A stretch of DNA of 64,000 nt, taken from Actinacidiphila paucisporea (GTDB lineage Bacteria > Actinomycetota > Actinomycetes > Streptomycetales > Streptomycetaceae). The notes beneath the pieces were generated by a model, which had not been told where the DNA came from, did not search any database, and saw nothing but the letters and a program-made list of their open reading frames with translations. How positions within the stretch are numbered: position 1 is the first letter of the stretch; every line of letters begins with the position of its first letter. The translations under genes were made by a program, and so were the position numbers. The stretch is from assembly GCF_900142575.1 (NCBI RefSeq), contig NZ_FRBI01000035.1:1-64000 (forward strand), written 5' to 3'. Shown here piece after piece: positions 53,518 through 62,035 of this stretch.

Positions 53518-54442
53518 ACTGCTCCTCCGCCTTCCAGAAGTAGATGTAGCCGCCGACGCCCACCAGCAGCGCCCAGGCCAGCGCGCTGATCCACACGTGC
53601 GGCGGGAGCTGCGAGGAGGTGACGCTGTCGATGAGTGCGAAACGGGCGAGGTCGATGTAGACCGCGGCGGGGTTGATGTCCAGCAGGACCCGGACGAAGT
53701 GCGGGGCCTTCGAGGTCAGGTTCTCGATGCTGTACATGACGCCCGAGGTGTACATCCAGGTGCGGAGCATGAACGGCATGAGCTGCGCGAGGTCGGTCAT
53801 CTTGCTGCCGAGCCTGGCCACGATCATCGCCAGGCCGGTGTTGAAGACCCACTGGGTGAGCAGCGCCGGGATGAGCAGCAGCCAGGACGCGTCCGGCACC
53901 TCGCCGGTCATCAGCACGATGGCGATCAGCACGAACATCGACATCATCAGCTGCTGGAGCTGCATCAGCGTGAAGGCGATGGGCATCGAGGCGCGCGGGA
54001 AGTGCAGTGCCCGGATCAGCCCCAGGTTGCCGGCCACCGCCCGCACGCCGCTCATCACCGAGGACTGGGTGAAGGTGAAGATGAAGATGCCGGTGACCAG
54101 GAAGGCGATGAAGTTGTCGACGCCTTTCCTGGTGCCGATCAGCACACCGAAGATCAGGTAGTAGACGGCCGCGTTCAGCAGCGGTGTCATGACCTGCCAG
54201 AGCTGGCCGAGGCGGGCCTGGGTGTACTGCGCCGCAGTACGTGCCTTGGCGAACTCGTTGATGAAATGTCGGCGGCCCCACAGCTGCCGGGTGTATTCCG
54301 CCAGGCCCGGGCGGGCGCCGCTGACGCTCAGCCCGTACTTGGCGGCGAGCTGGGAGGGACTGAGGCCGTCGTCGGCCGCGGGCGCCGGCGGGGCACCGAC
54401 GGCGACCGCACCATTGTGCGTTGTCTCGCTCACAGTTGACAC
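53504..54442 (-). CDS. Polysaccharide/teichoic acid exporter permease (Wzm/TagG type)
   Basis: A 312-residue ABC-2 permease with six hydrophobic segments (for example AAVYYLIFGVLIG and FIAFLVTGIFIFTFTQSSV). An N-terminal cytosolic extension of about 50 residues (DGLSPSQLAAKYGL) precedes the amphipathic FAKARTAAQYTQARLGQLWQ helix. GTG 54442 is chosen because GAGGACGAAA lies directly ahead; a TTG at 54454 is possible. Together with the 52711 ATPase it should export an undecaprenyl- or lipid-linked glycan or phosphodiester polymer. Confidence 0.92.
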   Translation of the reverse strand: MSTVSETTHNGAVAVGAPPAPAADDGLSPSQLAAKYGLSVSGARPGLAEYTRQLWGRRHFINEFAKARTAAQYTQARLGQLWQVMTPLLNAAVYYLIFGVLIGTRKGVDNFIAFLVTGIFIFTFTQSSVMSGVRAVAGNLGLIRALHFPRASMPIAFTLMQLQQLMMSMFVLIAIVLMTGEVPDASWLLLIPALLTQWVFNTGLAMIVARLGSKMTDLAQLMPFMLRTWMYTSGVMYSIENLTSKAPHFVRVLLDINPAAVYIDLARFALIDSVTSSQLPPHVWISALAWALLVGVGGYIYFWKAEEQYGRG

Positions 54443-54515
54443 TTTCGTCCTCAAGGTGCGCGCCGGGTGCAGGGGAATTCCCGGGCTGCGCCTGATGCTC
54501 TCAGGTCCGAGCTTG

Positions 54516-55400
54516 TCAGATGATCGGGGGTCGGCCCAGCCGGGTCAACCGCCAGACCGTCCGCCATTTCATCGGCCGCCGCTCACCGCAGTCGGTGGCC
54601 CAGCCCTCGCGGAAGCCGCCGAGCCAGGCGCGCAGCGCCGGGCGGGACGGCCGCCGCAGGAGCGTGAGGGCGAACCAGACTCCGAGGTAGACCGGGACCA
54701 GCAGCCATGGCAGATTGCGCCGGGCCAGCCACACCCGGTTACGGGCCACCATCCGGTGGTAGACCACGTGCCGGGCGGGCGAGGTCGCCGGGTGGTGCAG
54801 TACGAGGTCGGAACGGTAGTCGATCATCCAACCGGCGTCGAGCGCGCGCCAGGCCAGATCCGTCTCCTCGTGGGCGTAGAAGAACTCCGCGGGCAGCGGA
54901 CCGACCTGCTGGATCACCGCGCTGCGGACCGCGCACGCGCCGCCGAGGAAGGTCGTGACGCGGGAGTTGCGCATCGGGTCGGCGGCGCGCAGCCGGGGGA
55001 CGTGGCGGCGCTGGGTGACCCCGGTGTCGGGGTCGGCGATCCGGAAGCTGATGATGCCGAGCTGGGGGTCGGCGGCGAAGGCCGCCCTGACCAGCTCGGC
55101 GGTGTCGTCGCCGGGCAGCAGCCCGTCGTCGTCCAGGAAGAGCACCGCGTCGACGTCGGCGGCCGCCGGGCCGAACAGGTCGATGCCGACGTTGCGGCCG
55201 CCGGGGATGCCCAGGTTCTCCGGCAGTTCCGCGGTGCGGACTCCGTCGGGCAGCTCGGGCAGCGGAGAGCCGTTGCCGACCACGGCGACCTCGACCCGGG
55301 GACCCTGCTGCTTGGCGACCGAGTCCAGCAGGTCCTGCAGTTCCAGCGGCCGGTTGCCCATGGTGATGATGACCGCGCCGAGTTTCAGCGGTTCGCTCAT
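54516..55400 (-). CDS. Family 2 glycosyltransferase
   Basis: A 294-residue GT-A enzyme. The N-terminal strand is LGAVIITMGNRPLELQDLLD, the metal-binding motif is VLFLDDDGLLPGDD near residue 90, and the acceptor-side acid is in FFYAHEETDLAWRALDAGW. A C-terminal amphipathic segment (WLLVPVYLGVWFALTLL) could anchor it at the membrane. It transfers a sugar from a nucleotide donor, most likely to the lipid or polymer backbone made by the neighbouring CDP-alcohol transferases. It follows the CDP-alcohol transferase gene after seven bases. Confidence 0.93.
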   Translation of the reverse strand: MSEPLKLGAVIITMGNRPLELQDLLDSVAKQQGPRVEVAVVGNGSPLPELPDGVRTAELPENLGIPGGRNVGIDLFGPAAADVDAVLFLDDDGLLPGDDTAELVRAAFAADPQLGIISFRIADPDTGVTQRRHVPRLRAADPMRNSRVTTFLGGACAVRSAVIQQVGPLPAEFFYAHEETDLAWRALDAGWMIDYRSDLVLHHPATSPARHVVYHRMVARNRVWLARRNLPWLLVPVYLGVWFALTLLRRPSRPALRAWLGGFREGWATDCGERRPMKWRTVWRLTRLGRPPII

Positions 55401-55407
55401 GCCCGCC

Positions 55408-56187
55408 TCACTTCAACCGGCTGGACGCGAGCACCGACACGAGATGCAGCAGCGTCTGCACGAGGGCGATCGCGGCCAGGACGGCCACGCCGAGCCGGGT
55501 GAAGAACAGGTCGCCGCGGATCTGGTCGGCGAAGGCCAGCAGCAGGATGAGCAGTGAGGCCTCGACGCCCAGCACGAGGCGGTGGAACTGCAGCGCGGCG
55601 GCGGCCTTGCGGGCCAGCGCGAGACCCGAGGACCGCGGCTCGGACGCCGCCTCCTTGACCGGCGGCAGGCCGCCCTGGTGGCGGGCCACCCCGACCAGGT
55701 CCGTCTCGGCCTTGATCAGGATCGCGCCGAGCGCGGCGAGGGTGCCCAGGAAGGCCCACAGCCAGTCGATCCGGCCGCTGCCCCACAGGTCGGCGGCGCG
55801 CATGCCGAAGCCGACCAGCACCGCGGCGTCGCACAGGTAGGCGCCGACCCGGTCGAGGTAGACGCCGCTCAGCGAGAACTGCTGCTTCCAGCGGGCGATC
55901 TCGCCGTCGACGCAGTCGAGCAGCAGGTACAGCTGCACCATCAGTACGCCGAGCACGGCGCCGGTGATCCCCGGCACGAGCAGCGCCGGGGCGGCGAGCA
56001 CGCCGAAGACGGTCATCAGGTACGTGAGCTGGTTGGGCGTGATCCGGGTCGGAGCCAGATGCCGGTCTATGCGCAGCGACAGCTCGCGCATGTAGAGCCG
56101 CCCGGCCCAGTGCTCGCCGCTGCGCCGGTCCTTGACACCCGGGGGGTGAACGACCGGGCGCAGTTCAGCTACTGATGGTTTTGGCAT
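55408..56187 (-). CDS. CDP-alcohol phosphatidyltransferase family protein
   Basis: A 259-residue integral membrane enzyme starting at ATG 56187, inside the end of the dehydrogenase gene (23-base overlap). The catalytic motif is DCVDGEIARWKQQFSLSG followed by VYLDRVGAYLCDA. The first three acidic positions of the canonical D-x2-DG-x2-AR-x8-G-x3-D-x3-D pattern are kept, but the last Asp is Ala, with another Asp four residues on. About five further hydrophobic segments follow. It should transfer a phospho-alcohol from a CDP-linked donor. Which alcohol is used is unknown; glycerol-1-phosphate or inositol derivatives are plausible from its neighbours. Confidence 0.88.
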   Translation of the reverse strand: MPKPSVAELRPVVHPPGVKDRRSGEHWAGRLYMRELSLRIDRHLAPTRITPNQLTYLMTVFGVLAAPALLVPGITGAVLGVLMVQLYLLLDCVDGEIARWKQQFSLSGVYLDRVGAYLCDAAVLVGFGMRAADLWGSGRIDWLWAFLGTLAALGAILIKAETDLVGVARHQGGLPPVKEAASEPRSSGLALARKAAAALQFHRLVLGVEASLLILLLAFADQIRGDLFFTRLGVAVLAAIALVQTLLHLVSVLASSRLK

Positions 56188-57226
56188 AGTCGGCGTATGC
56201 GTCCCTGATGTCGGTGGCGGACAGGTCGAGGTGTTCCAGGATCGTGAAGCGGCCCGGGCGGGTCTGCGGGGCGTACTCCACCGCGGCGGCGAACTCCGCT
56301 TCGGTGAAACCCATCTCCGAGGGCAGCACGGGCAGCCCGTGCCGGCGCAGCGTCTCGGCGACCAGGCCCGACTCCTCGTGGGCGCCACGCAGGTGCATGG
56401 CGAAGGCGGCACCGAGGCCGACCTGCTCGCCGTGCGCGGCGGCCCGCCTGGGGAAGAGCAGGTCGAAGGCGTGGCTGATCTCGTGGCAGGCACCCGAGGA
56501 CGGCCGGGTGTCGCCGCTGATCGACATGGCGATCCCCGACAGCACCAGGCCCTCGGCGAGCGTGCCGAGGAAGCCGTCGTCGCCGACGCCGCCGGGGTGC
56601 CGCAGGACGGCCTCGCCGGCGCTGCGGGCCATGGCGGCGGCCAGTCCGTCGATCGGTTCACCGGTCTCGCGGTGCGACAGCTCCCAGTCGGCGATGGCCG
56701 ACAGGTTGGACACCGCGTCGCCGATCCCGGCCCGTACGAAGCGGGCCGGGGCCGCCCTTATCACGTCGAGGTCGATGACCACGGCGATCGGGGTGGGGAC
56801 GCCGTAGGAACCGCGGCCGTTGTCGTTGTCCAGGGTGGAGACCGGGGAGCAGATGCCGTCGTGCGAGAGGTTGGTGGCGACCGCGACCATCGGCAGGCCG
56901 ACCCGGGCGGCGGCGTATTTGGTGACGTCGATGATCTTGCCGCCGCCGAGGCCGACGACGGCGTCGTAGCGCTTGCCCCGGATGGAGTCGGCGAGGCTGA
57001 CGGCCGCGTCGATGGTGCCGCCGCGGACCTCGAACCAGTCGGCTCCGGGCAGCTCGGACGCGAGCGTCTCGCGCAGCCGGGCTCCCGAGCCGTCGCTGAC
57101 GGCCAGCGCGAGCTTGCCCGAGGTGGAGATCCGCTGGTCGGCGAGCAGCCGGGACAGGTCGGCGAGCGCCCCTGCCCTGATGTCCACGACGACCGGCGAG
57201 GGGATCAGCCGGGTCAGTACTGGCAC
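56165..57226 (-). CDS. Glycerol-1-phosphate dehydrogenase-like iron-containing alcohol dehydrogenase
   Basis: A 353-residue NAD(P)-dependent dehydrogenase of the Fe-ADH_2 (G1PDH/AraM/EgsA) group, starting with GTG at 57226. The dinucleotide motif is VVGLGGGKIIDVTKYAA near residue 90. Substrate and metal residues appear in NLSHDGICSPVS, RAGIGDAVSNLSAIADW, ACHEISHAFDLLFP and AAAHGEQVGLGAAFA, giving the Asp-His-His metal triad. G1PDH reduces dihydroxyacetone phosphate to sn-glycerol-1-phosphate, rare in bacteria and used in archaeal-type lipids or in heptaprenylglyceryl phosphate. 3-dehydroquinate-synthase-like relatives are the alternative. It lies between a nucleotidyltransferase and a CDP-alcohol transferase. 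Confidence 0.85.
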   Translation of the reverse strand: MPVLTRLIPSPVVVDIRAGALADLSRLLADQRISTSGKLALAVSDGSGARLRETLASELPGADWFEVRGGTIDAAVSLADSIRGKRYDAVVGLGGGKIIDVTKYAAARVGLPMVAVATNLSHDGICSPVSTLDNDNGRGSYGVPTPIAVVIDLDVIRAAPARFVRAGIGDAVSNLSAIADWELSHRETGEPIDGLAAAMARSAGEAVLRHPGGVGDDGFLGTLAEGLVLSGIAMSISGDTRPSSGACHEISHAFDLLFPRRAAAHGEQVGLGAAFAMHLRGAHEESGLVAETLRRHGLPVLPSEMGFTEAEFAAAVEYAPQTRPGRFTILEHLDLSATDIRDAYADYAKTISS

Positions 57227-57966
57227 GCGATCTCCCGGCCCTTGGCGAGGTCGTCGTTGTTGTCGATCTCGACCCAGGCGACGTCCCCGATGGGGGCGAC
57301 GTCCACGGTCAGGCCGCGGTCCACCATCTCCTGGTAGCCGTCCTCGTAGTAGAGGTCGGGGTCGCGCTCGAAGGTGGCCTTCAGGGCGTCGGCGAGGTCG
57401 GCGGCCGCCTCGGCCTCGATGAGGGTCACCCCGATGTACTCGCCGGTGGCGTCGGCCGGGTCCATCAGCTTGGTGATCCGCCGCACGCCCTTGCCGGGCT
57501 CCGTGACGACCTTCATCTCCTCGTCGGCGAGCCGCTTGACGGTGTCCAGCGCCAGGATCACCCGCCGGCCCTCACCGCGGGCGGCGAGCAGGGTCTGCTC
57601 GACCGAGACGGGGTGGACGGTGTCGCCGTTGGCCAGGATCACTCCCTGGTGCAGCACGTCGCGGGCGCACCAGAGGGAGTAGGCGTTGTTCCACTCCTCG
57701 GCCTTGTCGTTGTCGATCAGCGTCAGCTTGAGGCCGTAGCGCTCCTCGAGAGCCGCTTTGCGCGCGTAGACCGCCTCCTTGCGGTAGCCGACGACGACGG
57801 CGACCTCGGTGAGTCCGACCGCGGCGAAGTTCGCCAGGGTGAGGTCGAGCACCGTCAGGCTGTCCCGCGCGCCCTCGGGGCCGACCGGGACCAGTGCCTT
57901 GGGCAGCGTGTCAGTGTGGGGACGCAGGCGCCTGCCTGCGCCGGCCGCCAGCACGAGGCCGATCAT
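57214..57966 (-). CDS. Sugar-/alcohol-phosphate nucleotidyltransferase (LicC-like)
   Basis: A 250-residue NTP transferase. The activation loop is LVLAAGAGRRLRPHTDTLPK (4-23). NNAYSLWCARDVL and VILANGDTVHP resemble the cytidylyltransferases LicC and inositol-1-phosphate cytidylyltransferase. It would make a CDP-alcohol for the membrane transferases encoded on both sides. In archaea and some bacteria the same activity is fused to a CDP-alcohol transferase, which supports this reading. Its stop overlaps the dehydrogenase start by 13 bases, and its start overlaps the DUF5941 stop. Confidence 0.9.
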   Translation of the reverse strand: MIGLVLAAGAGRRLRPHTDTLPKALVPVGPEGARDSLTVLDLTLANFAAVGLTEVAVVVGYRKEAVYARKAALEERYGLKLTLIDNDKAEEWNNAYSLWCARDVLHQGVILANGDTVHPVSVEQTLLAARGEGRRVILALDTVKRLADEEMKVVTEPGKGVRRITKLMDPADATGEYIGVTLIEAEAAADLADALKATFERDPDLYYEDGYQEMVDRGLTVDVAPIGDVAWVEIDNNDDLAKGREIACQY

Positions 57967-59948
57967 ATGAGTTCTCCTGATTCGTCATGTACGGCGGCGG
58001 CCCCCGAGGACACCCAGAAGCGGATGCTCTCGGTCAGGACCAGCAGCGCGATGGCCAGGGCGAGCACCGTCAGCGTGGCCGTGAAGCCCGTGCGGCCCGC
58101 GGCGACCGCGGCAGCCAGGGCCACGATCAGCGTGCGGCCCTCGTGGCCGCCGGCGCTTCGCGTCACCGCCCGCGGCGGCGCTCCGGCGCCACCGCGTATG
58201 CGGTACACCGTGTCGTAGTGATGGTAGGCGACGGCGGCAACCAGACCGAAAGCGGCGGGCAACGCTCCGTTCACCTCGGAGACGGCGGCCAGTGCCAGCA
58301 CCGTGCCGTACTCCCCCGCCCTGAACATCGGCGGTACGAGCCAGTCGAGCGCGCCCTTGAGCGGCAGCGCGACGGCGAAGGCCGAGGTGAGGACGTAGAC
58401 CGCGGCGGCCACCACCGGATACCAGCTGCCGGGCGGGGCGAGCGCGGCGGTCGTGACCACCCCGGCGGCAGCGAGCACCGCCACGGCGGGCGCGGCGAAG
58501 GCCGGCGCCCGGCGGGCGAGCGGGCGCACGAGCCCGGCCAGGGCCTCGGCGAGCGGGCCGCTGTCGGCCAGGTCGTCCAGGGCCTGCGCGGCCCGGTCGG
58601 TCCTGACGGCCTTGCGGGCCAGCGAGCGCAGCACCCGGCCCGCGGTGGTGTAGCAGGCGGCGAGCGCGCAGCCGACCAGCAGCACCACGAAGGTGATCCG
58701 CGGGGTGCTGACCGCGGTGAGCACCGCTATCAGCGCCCAGCGCTCGCCGATTGGCAGCACTATCATCCGGCGCACCCAGACCGTCCAGCCGACGCTGTCC
58801 AGCTTGTCGGACAGCGCCGCGGTGGGGCTGGTGTTGGCGGTGGCGTCGTGGTTGGCCTCGTTGAAGGCGAAGTCCACGACGTGGCGGCAGGTCTGCAGCA
58901 CCATGGCGCCCAGCGCGAGCGCCCACACGTCGTCGCCGCCGCGGGCCGCGCCCAGGGCCAGACCGGCGTAGTAGGCGTACTCCTTGGCCCGGTCGAAGGT
59001 GGCGTCCAGCCAGGCGCCGAGCGTCGAATACTGCAGCGAGTAGCGGGCCAGCTGGCCGTCGGTGCAGTCCAGCACGAACGAGCCGAGCAGCAGCACGCCG
59101 GCGGCGGCGAAGCCGGCCCGGGTGCCGGTGGCCGCGCAGCCGGCGGCGATCAGCGCGACCAGCAGCGAGGCGGTGGTCACCTGGTTCGGGGTCAGCCCGC
59201 GGCGGGCGCACCAGCGGGCCAGGTAGCGCGAGTAGGGGCTGACGCAGTGCGTGGTGAAGAAGCCGTCGCGCGCCTTGACCGCGCCGCGCAGCCGTACGGA
59301 CTCCTCGTCCACGGCGGCGACCGCGGCGGCCGCGGCCTCGGCGCCGCCCCGGTCGGTCGGCACCTCGGCGACCAGCACGCCCAGCTCGGGACGGTGCGGT
59401 AGGTCGCCCGCGGCGGCCAGCCCCGCGGCCAGCGCGTCGGGCAGCACGTCGTCCGCCGCGCCGCGGCGAGGGGCGGGCAGCGGTACGGGGCCGGCTGCTC
59501 CGCCGTGGGTCAGGGTGGAGCCGGGCGCGGCGGCGGCCGCGGCGCCGGTCGGGGTCGCGGGGCCGGGCACGGACGGGGCGCCGGCAGCCGGCGTCGTGTC
59601 GGCGGCGGACCGGCCGGGGCCGCCCGCGGGCGTGAAGGAACCGGCCGGGAGGGCCGCCAGGGCGCGGGTCAGGGCGGCGCGGGCGGCGGGGCGGGCGGTC
59701 ACGGCGCCGCGGACCGCCGCGGTGTCGAAGCGCGGGTCGGTCAGGGCCAGCCGCAGCGCGTGCCGGTGGCCGCGGAAGCGGCGGTCCACCACGGCCACCC
59801 GGTCGCCGGCCGGGACCGCGGCGATCCGGGCCGCCACGGCGTCCGGCGTGTCCGCCTCGACGACCTGGAACCCCAGTGCCCGCAGGTCGTCCGCCAGCGG
59901 TGACGGCGACCCCGCAGCGGGCGGGCCGGTGAGAATAGCGGTCGGCAG
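57963..59948 (-). CDS. DUF5941-type membrane protein with CDP-alcohol phosphatidyltransferase domain
   Basis: A large protein with an N-terminal Rossmann-like part (residues 1-160, PTAILTGPPAAGSPSPLADD), a low-complexity Ala/Pro linker, then a CDP-alcohol transferase domain whose motif DCTDGQLARYSLQYSTLG then AWLDATFD is fully canonical. About ten hydrophobic segments follow to the C-terminus. The start is unclear: the only GTG is at 60065, giving an unconserved leader and lying next to a dyad, whereas CTG 59948 aligns with the conserved LPTAILTG start and has AGGGAG upstream. It is the first gene of the envelope operon. The substrate is unknown. Confidence 0.82.
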   Translation of the reverse strand: MPTAILTGPPAAGSPSPLADDLRALGFQVVEADTPDAVAARIAAVPAGDRVAVVDRRFRGHRHALRLALTDPRFDTAAVRGAVTARPAARAALTRALAALPAGSFTPAGGPGRSAADTTPAAGAPSVPGPATPTGAAAAAAPGSTLTHGGAAGPVPLPAPRRGAADDVLPDALAAGLAAAGDLPHRPELGVLVAEVPTDRGGAEAAAAAVAAVDEESVRLRGAVKARDGFFTTHCVSPYSRYLARWCARRGLTPNQVTTASLLVALIAAGCAATGTRAGFAAAGVLLLGSFVLDCTDGQLARYSLQYSTLGAWLDATFDRAKEYAYYAGLALGAARGGDDVWALALGAMVLQTCRHVVDFAFNEANHDATANTSPTAALSDKLDSVGWTVWVRRMIVLPIGERWALIAVLTAVSTPRITFVVLLVGCALAACYTTAGRVLRSLARKAVRTDRAAQALDDLADSGPLAEALAGLVRPLARRAPAFAAPAVAVLAAAGVVTTAALAPPGSWYPVVAAAVYVLTSAFAVALPLKGALDWLVPPMFRAGEYGTVLALAAVSEVNGALPAAFGLVAAVAYHHYDTVYRIRGGAGAPPRAVTRSAGGHEGRTLIVALAAAVAAGRTGFTATLTVLALAIALLVLTESIRFWVSSGAAAVHDESGELI

Positions 59949-60044
59949 AGGAACCCACTCCCTGGAAGCGTGCGGAGACCGTGCCCGTGGGCGGCCGGCG
60001 GCGGAGCAGCCGTGCCGCCCGGCACGACGGCAGAGGCTATCGGA

Positions 60045-60064
60045 TGAACGACAGCGGTCGTTCA
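60045..60064. promoter_or_regulatory. 8-bp perfect dyad upstream of the envelope operon
   Basis: TGAACGAC at 60045-60052 and GTCGTTCA at 60057-60064 form a perfect inverted repeat with a four-base spacer, 97 bases upstream of the CTG start. It is a candidate operator for the 59948-52711 operon. The rest of the 420-base gap to the CDF gene at 60368 holds no supported gene. Confidence 0.45.
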
Positions 60065-60367
60065 CCGACTATTCGACCAGACTTGGTGCGCACGGTGTGA
60101 TCATCATGCGTGATCGGCGCCGCCCCGACAACCAGCATCCCCCCTACGCCGTACGAGTGACCTCGCGGTGACTTCCCGCACGCTTCCCGCGTGGCTCATC
60201 ACCGCAGGTCACCGCACATGACAACGGTCTCCAGTACCGGCTTGCCCACAGCGGGTGACCGGTGTGACCCTGGACCACCGCGGGCGGAAGGCCCGAGCCC
60301 GGGACATCCGGCGGCGGCCCGAACACAGAACGGCACATCACCGCGCAAAAGGGAAGGGGACGCGCCG

Positions 60368-61303
60368 ATGGGGGCAGGGCACGGCCACGGGCACGGCCAC
60401 GCGCACGGCGGCATCACCGCGACCGCCGCGCACCGCGGCCGGCTGCTGGTGGCGCTGGGCATCACCCTGCTGGTGCTGGCAACCGAGGTCGTCGGCAGCG
60501 CGCTGACCGACTCGCTGGCGCTGCTCGCCGACGCCGGGCACATGGCGACCGACGCCGCGGGCATCGCCATGGCCCTGCTCGCCGTCCACATCGCGGGCCG
60601 CCCGGCGAGCGACCAGCGGACGTTCGGCTACGCGCGCGCCGAGATCCTGGCCGCGGTGATCAACGCGGTGCTGCTCTTCGGCGTCGGCGCCTTCATCTTC
60701 GCCGAGGGCATCAGCCGGCTGATCACCCCGCAGCACTTCGACGGCGCCGCCACCATCGTCTTCGGCCTGGTCGGCATGGTCGCCAACACGGTGTCGCTGC
60801 TGGTCCTGATGCGCGGGCAGCGGGAGAGCCTGAACGTGCGCGGCGCCTTCCTTGAGGTGATGGCCGACGCGCTGGGCTCGCTGGCGGTCGTGGTGGCGGC
60901 CGCGGTATTCCTGGCCACCGGCTGGCAGCAGGCCGACGCGGTCGCGTCGCTGCTGATCGGCCTGCTGATCGTGCCGCGCACCTGGCGGCTGCTGCGCGAG
61001 GCGGTGGACGTGCTGCTCGAAGCGGCGCCCAAGGACGTGGACATGGCGGCGGTGCGGCTCCACATCGAGGGGCTCAAGGGCGTGGAGGGCCTGCACGACC
61101 TGCACGCCTGGACGATCACCTCGGGGATGCCGGTGCTGTCCGCGCACGTGGTGGTCAGCCAGGAGATCCTCGACGAGGTGGGCTACGAGAAGATGCTGCA
61201 CGACCTGCAGGGCTGCCTCGGCGCGCACTTCGACGTCGAGCACTGCACCTTCCAGCTGGAGCCGGTCGGGCACGCGGAGCACGAGGCCCGGCTGTGCCAC
61301 TGA
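60368..61303 (+). CDS. Cation diffusion facilitator (Zn/Co/Cd efflux)
   Basis: A 311-residue CDF-family metal/proton antiporter starting at ATG 60368 behind AAGGGAAGGGG. The N-terminus is a His cluster GHGHGHGHAHGG. Six hydrophobic segments follow, with metal ligands in TM2 (LADAGHMATDAAG) and TM5 (EVMADALGSLAVV), the H-x3-D/D-x3-D type usual for zinc. The cytosolic C-terminal domain (GVEGLHDLHAWTI, HCTFQLEP) is complete. It exports divalent cations. The neighbour downstream is idi, with no obvious functional tie. Confidence 0.93.
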   Translation: MGAGHGHGHGHAHGGITATAAHRGRLLVALGITLLVLATEVVGSALTDSLALLADAGHMATDAAGIAMALLAVHIAGRPASDQRTFGYARAEILAAVINAVLLFGVGAFIFAEGISRLITPQHFDGAATIVFGLVGMVANTVSLLVLMRGQRESLNVRGAFLEVMADALGSLAVVVAAAVFLATGWQQADAVASLLIGLLIVPRTWRLLREAVDVLLEAAPKDVDMAAVRLHIEGLKGVEGLHDLHAWTITSGMPVLSAHVVVSQEILDEVGYEKMLHDLQGCLGAHFDVEHCTFQLEPVGHAEHEARLCH

Positions 61304-61338
61304 CCGTACGGCTGTGCCAGTGGCCGTACGGCTGTGCG
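61289..61338 (+). repeat. 20-bp tandem repeat across the CDF stop codon
   Basis: CGGCTGTGCCACTGACCGTA at 61289-61308 is followed by a near-identical copy (61309-61328, two changes) and a partial third. The stop TGA lies in the first unit. Confidence 0.65.
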
Positions 61339-61416
61339 CGCGAATACGGTGTCCGCGGCCGCTGGCACTTCGCGTGAGGCAGACTGAGGACTTGCCGTCG
61401 AACGCGAAGGATGGTT

Positions 61417-62028
61417 ATGCCCAGCAGTCCTGCCACCGCCCGACCCGGCTCCGCCGTCGCAGCCACGCCGCCGGGCGGGACCGATGAGCCGATCATGCTC
61501 GAACTGGTCGATGAGAACGGTGTGACGACCGGCACAGCGGAGAAGCTGTCGGCGCACCAGGCGCCCGGCCGGCTGCACCGGGCCTTCTCGGTCTTCCTCT
61601 TCGACGACGAGGGCCGGCTGCTGCTGCAGCGCAGGGCACTGGGCAAATACCATTCGCCCGGCGTGTGGTCCAACACCTGCTGCGGGCACCCCTATCCGGG
61701 CGAGCAGCCCTTCGTCGCCGCCGCCCGGCGCACCGCCGAGGAACTGGGCGTCGCACCCGCGCTGATGCGCGAGGCGGGGACCGTGCGCTACAACCACCCG
61801 GACCCCGCCTCGGGCCTGGTGGAGCAGGAGTTCAACCACCTCTACGTGGGCCTGGTCAGCGGCCCGCTGGCCCCGGACCCCGCGGAGATCGAGGACACCG
61901 CCTTCGCGGGTCCGGCCGAGCTGGCGAAGCTGCGGGCCGAGGGCGTCTTCTCCGCGTGGTTCGGCTCGGTGCTCGACGCGGCGCTGCCCGCGGTGCGCGA
62001 GGTGACCGGGGGCCGGGCCGGCTGGTAG
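61417..62028 (+). CDS. idi: Isopentenyl-diphosphate delta-isomerase, type I
   Basis: A 203-residue Nudix-fold enzyme that interconverts IPP and DMAPP. The catalytic Cys is in WSNTCCGHPYPGEQP (near 85), the metal-binding Glu residues are in RRTAEELGV and EQEFNHLYVG, and the N-terminal LHRAFSVFLFDDEGRLLLQR is typical. ATG 61417 is preferred over 61411 because GAAGG lies at the right distance. It balances the prenyl precursor pool, useful for the hopanoid cluster on the other side of the envelope operon. Convergent with the next gene at eight bases. Confidence 0.95.
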   Translation: MPSSPATARPGSAVAATPPGGTDEPIMLELVDENGVTTGTAEKLSAHQAPGRLHRAFSVFLFDDEGRLLLQRRALGKYHSPGVWSNTCCGHPYPGEQPFVAAARRTAEELGVAPALMREAGTVRYNHPDPASGLVEQEFNHLYVGLVSGPLAPDPAEIEDTAFAGPAELAKLRAEGVFSAWFGSVLDAALPAVREVTGGRAGW

Positions 62029-62035
62029 CCGCCGG

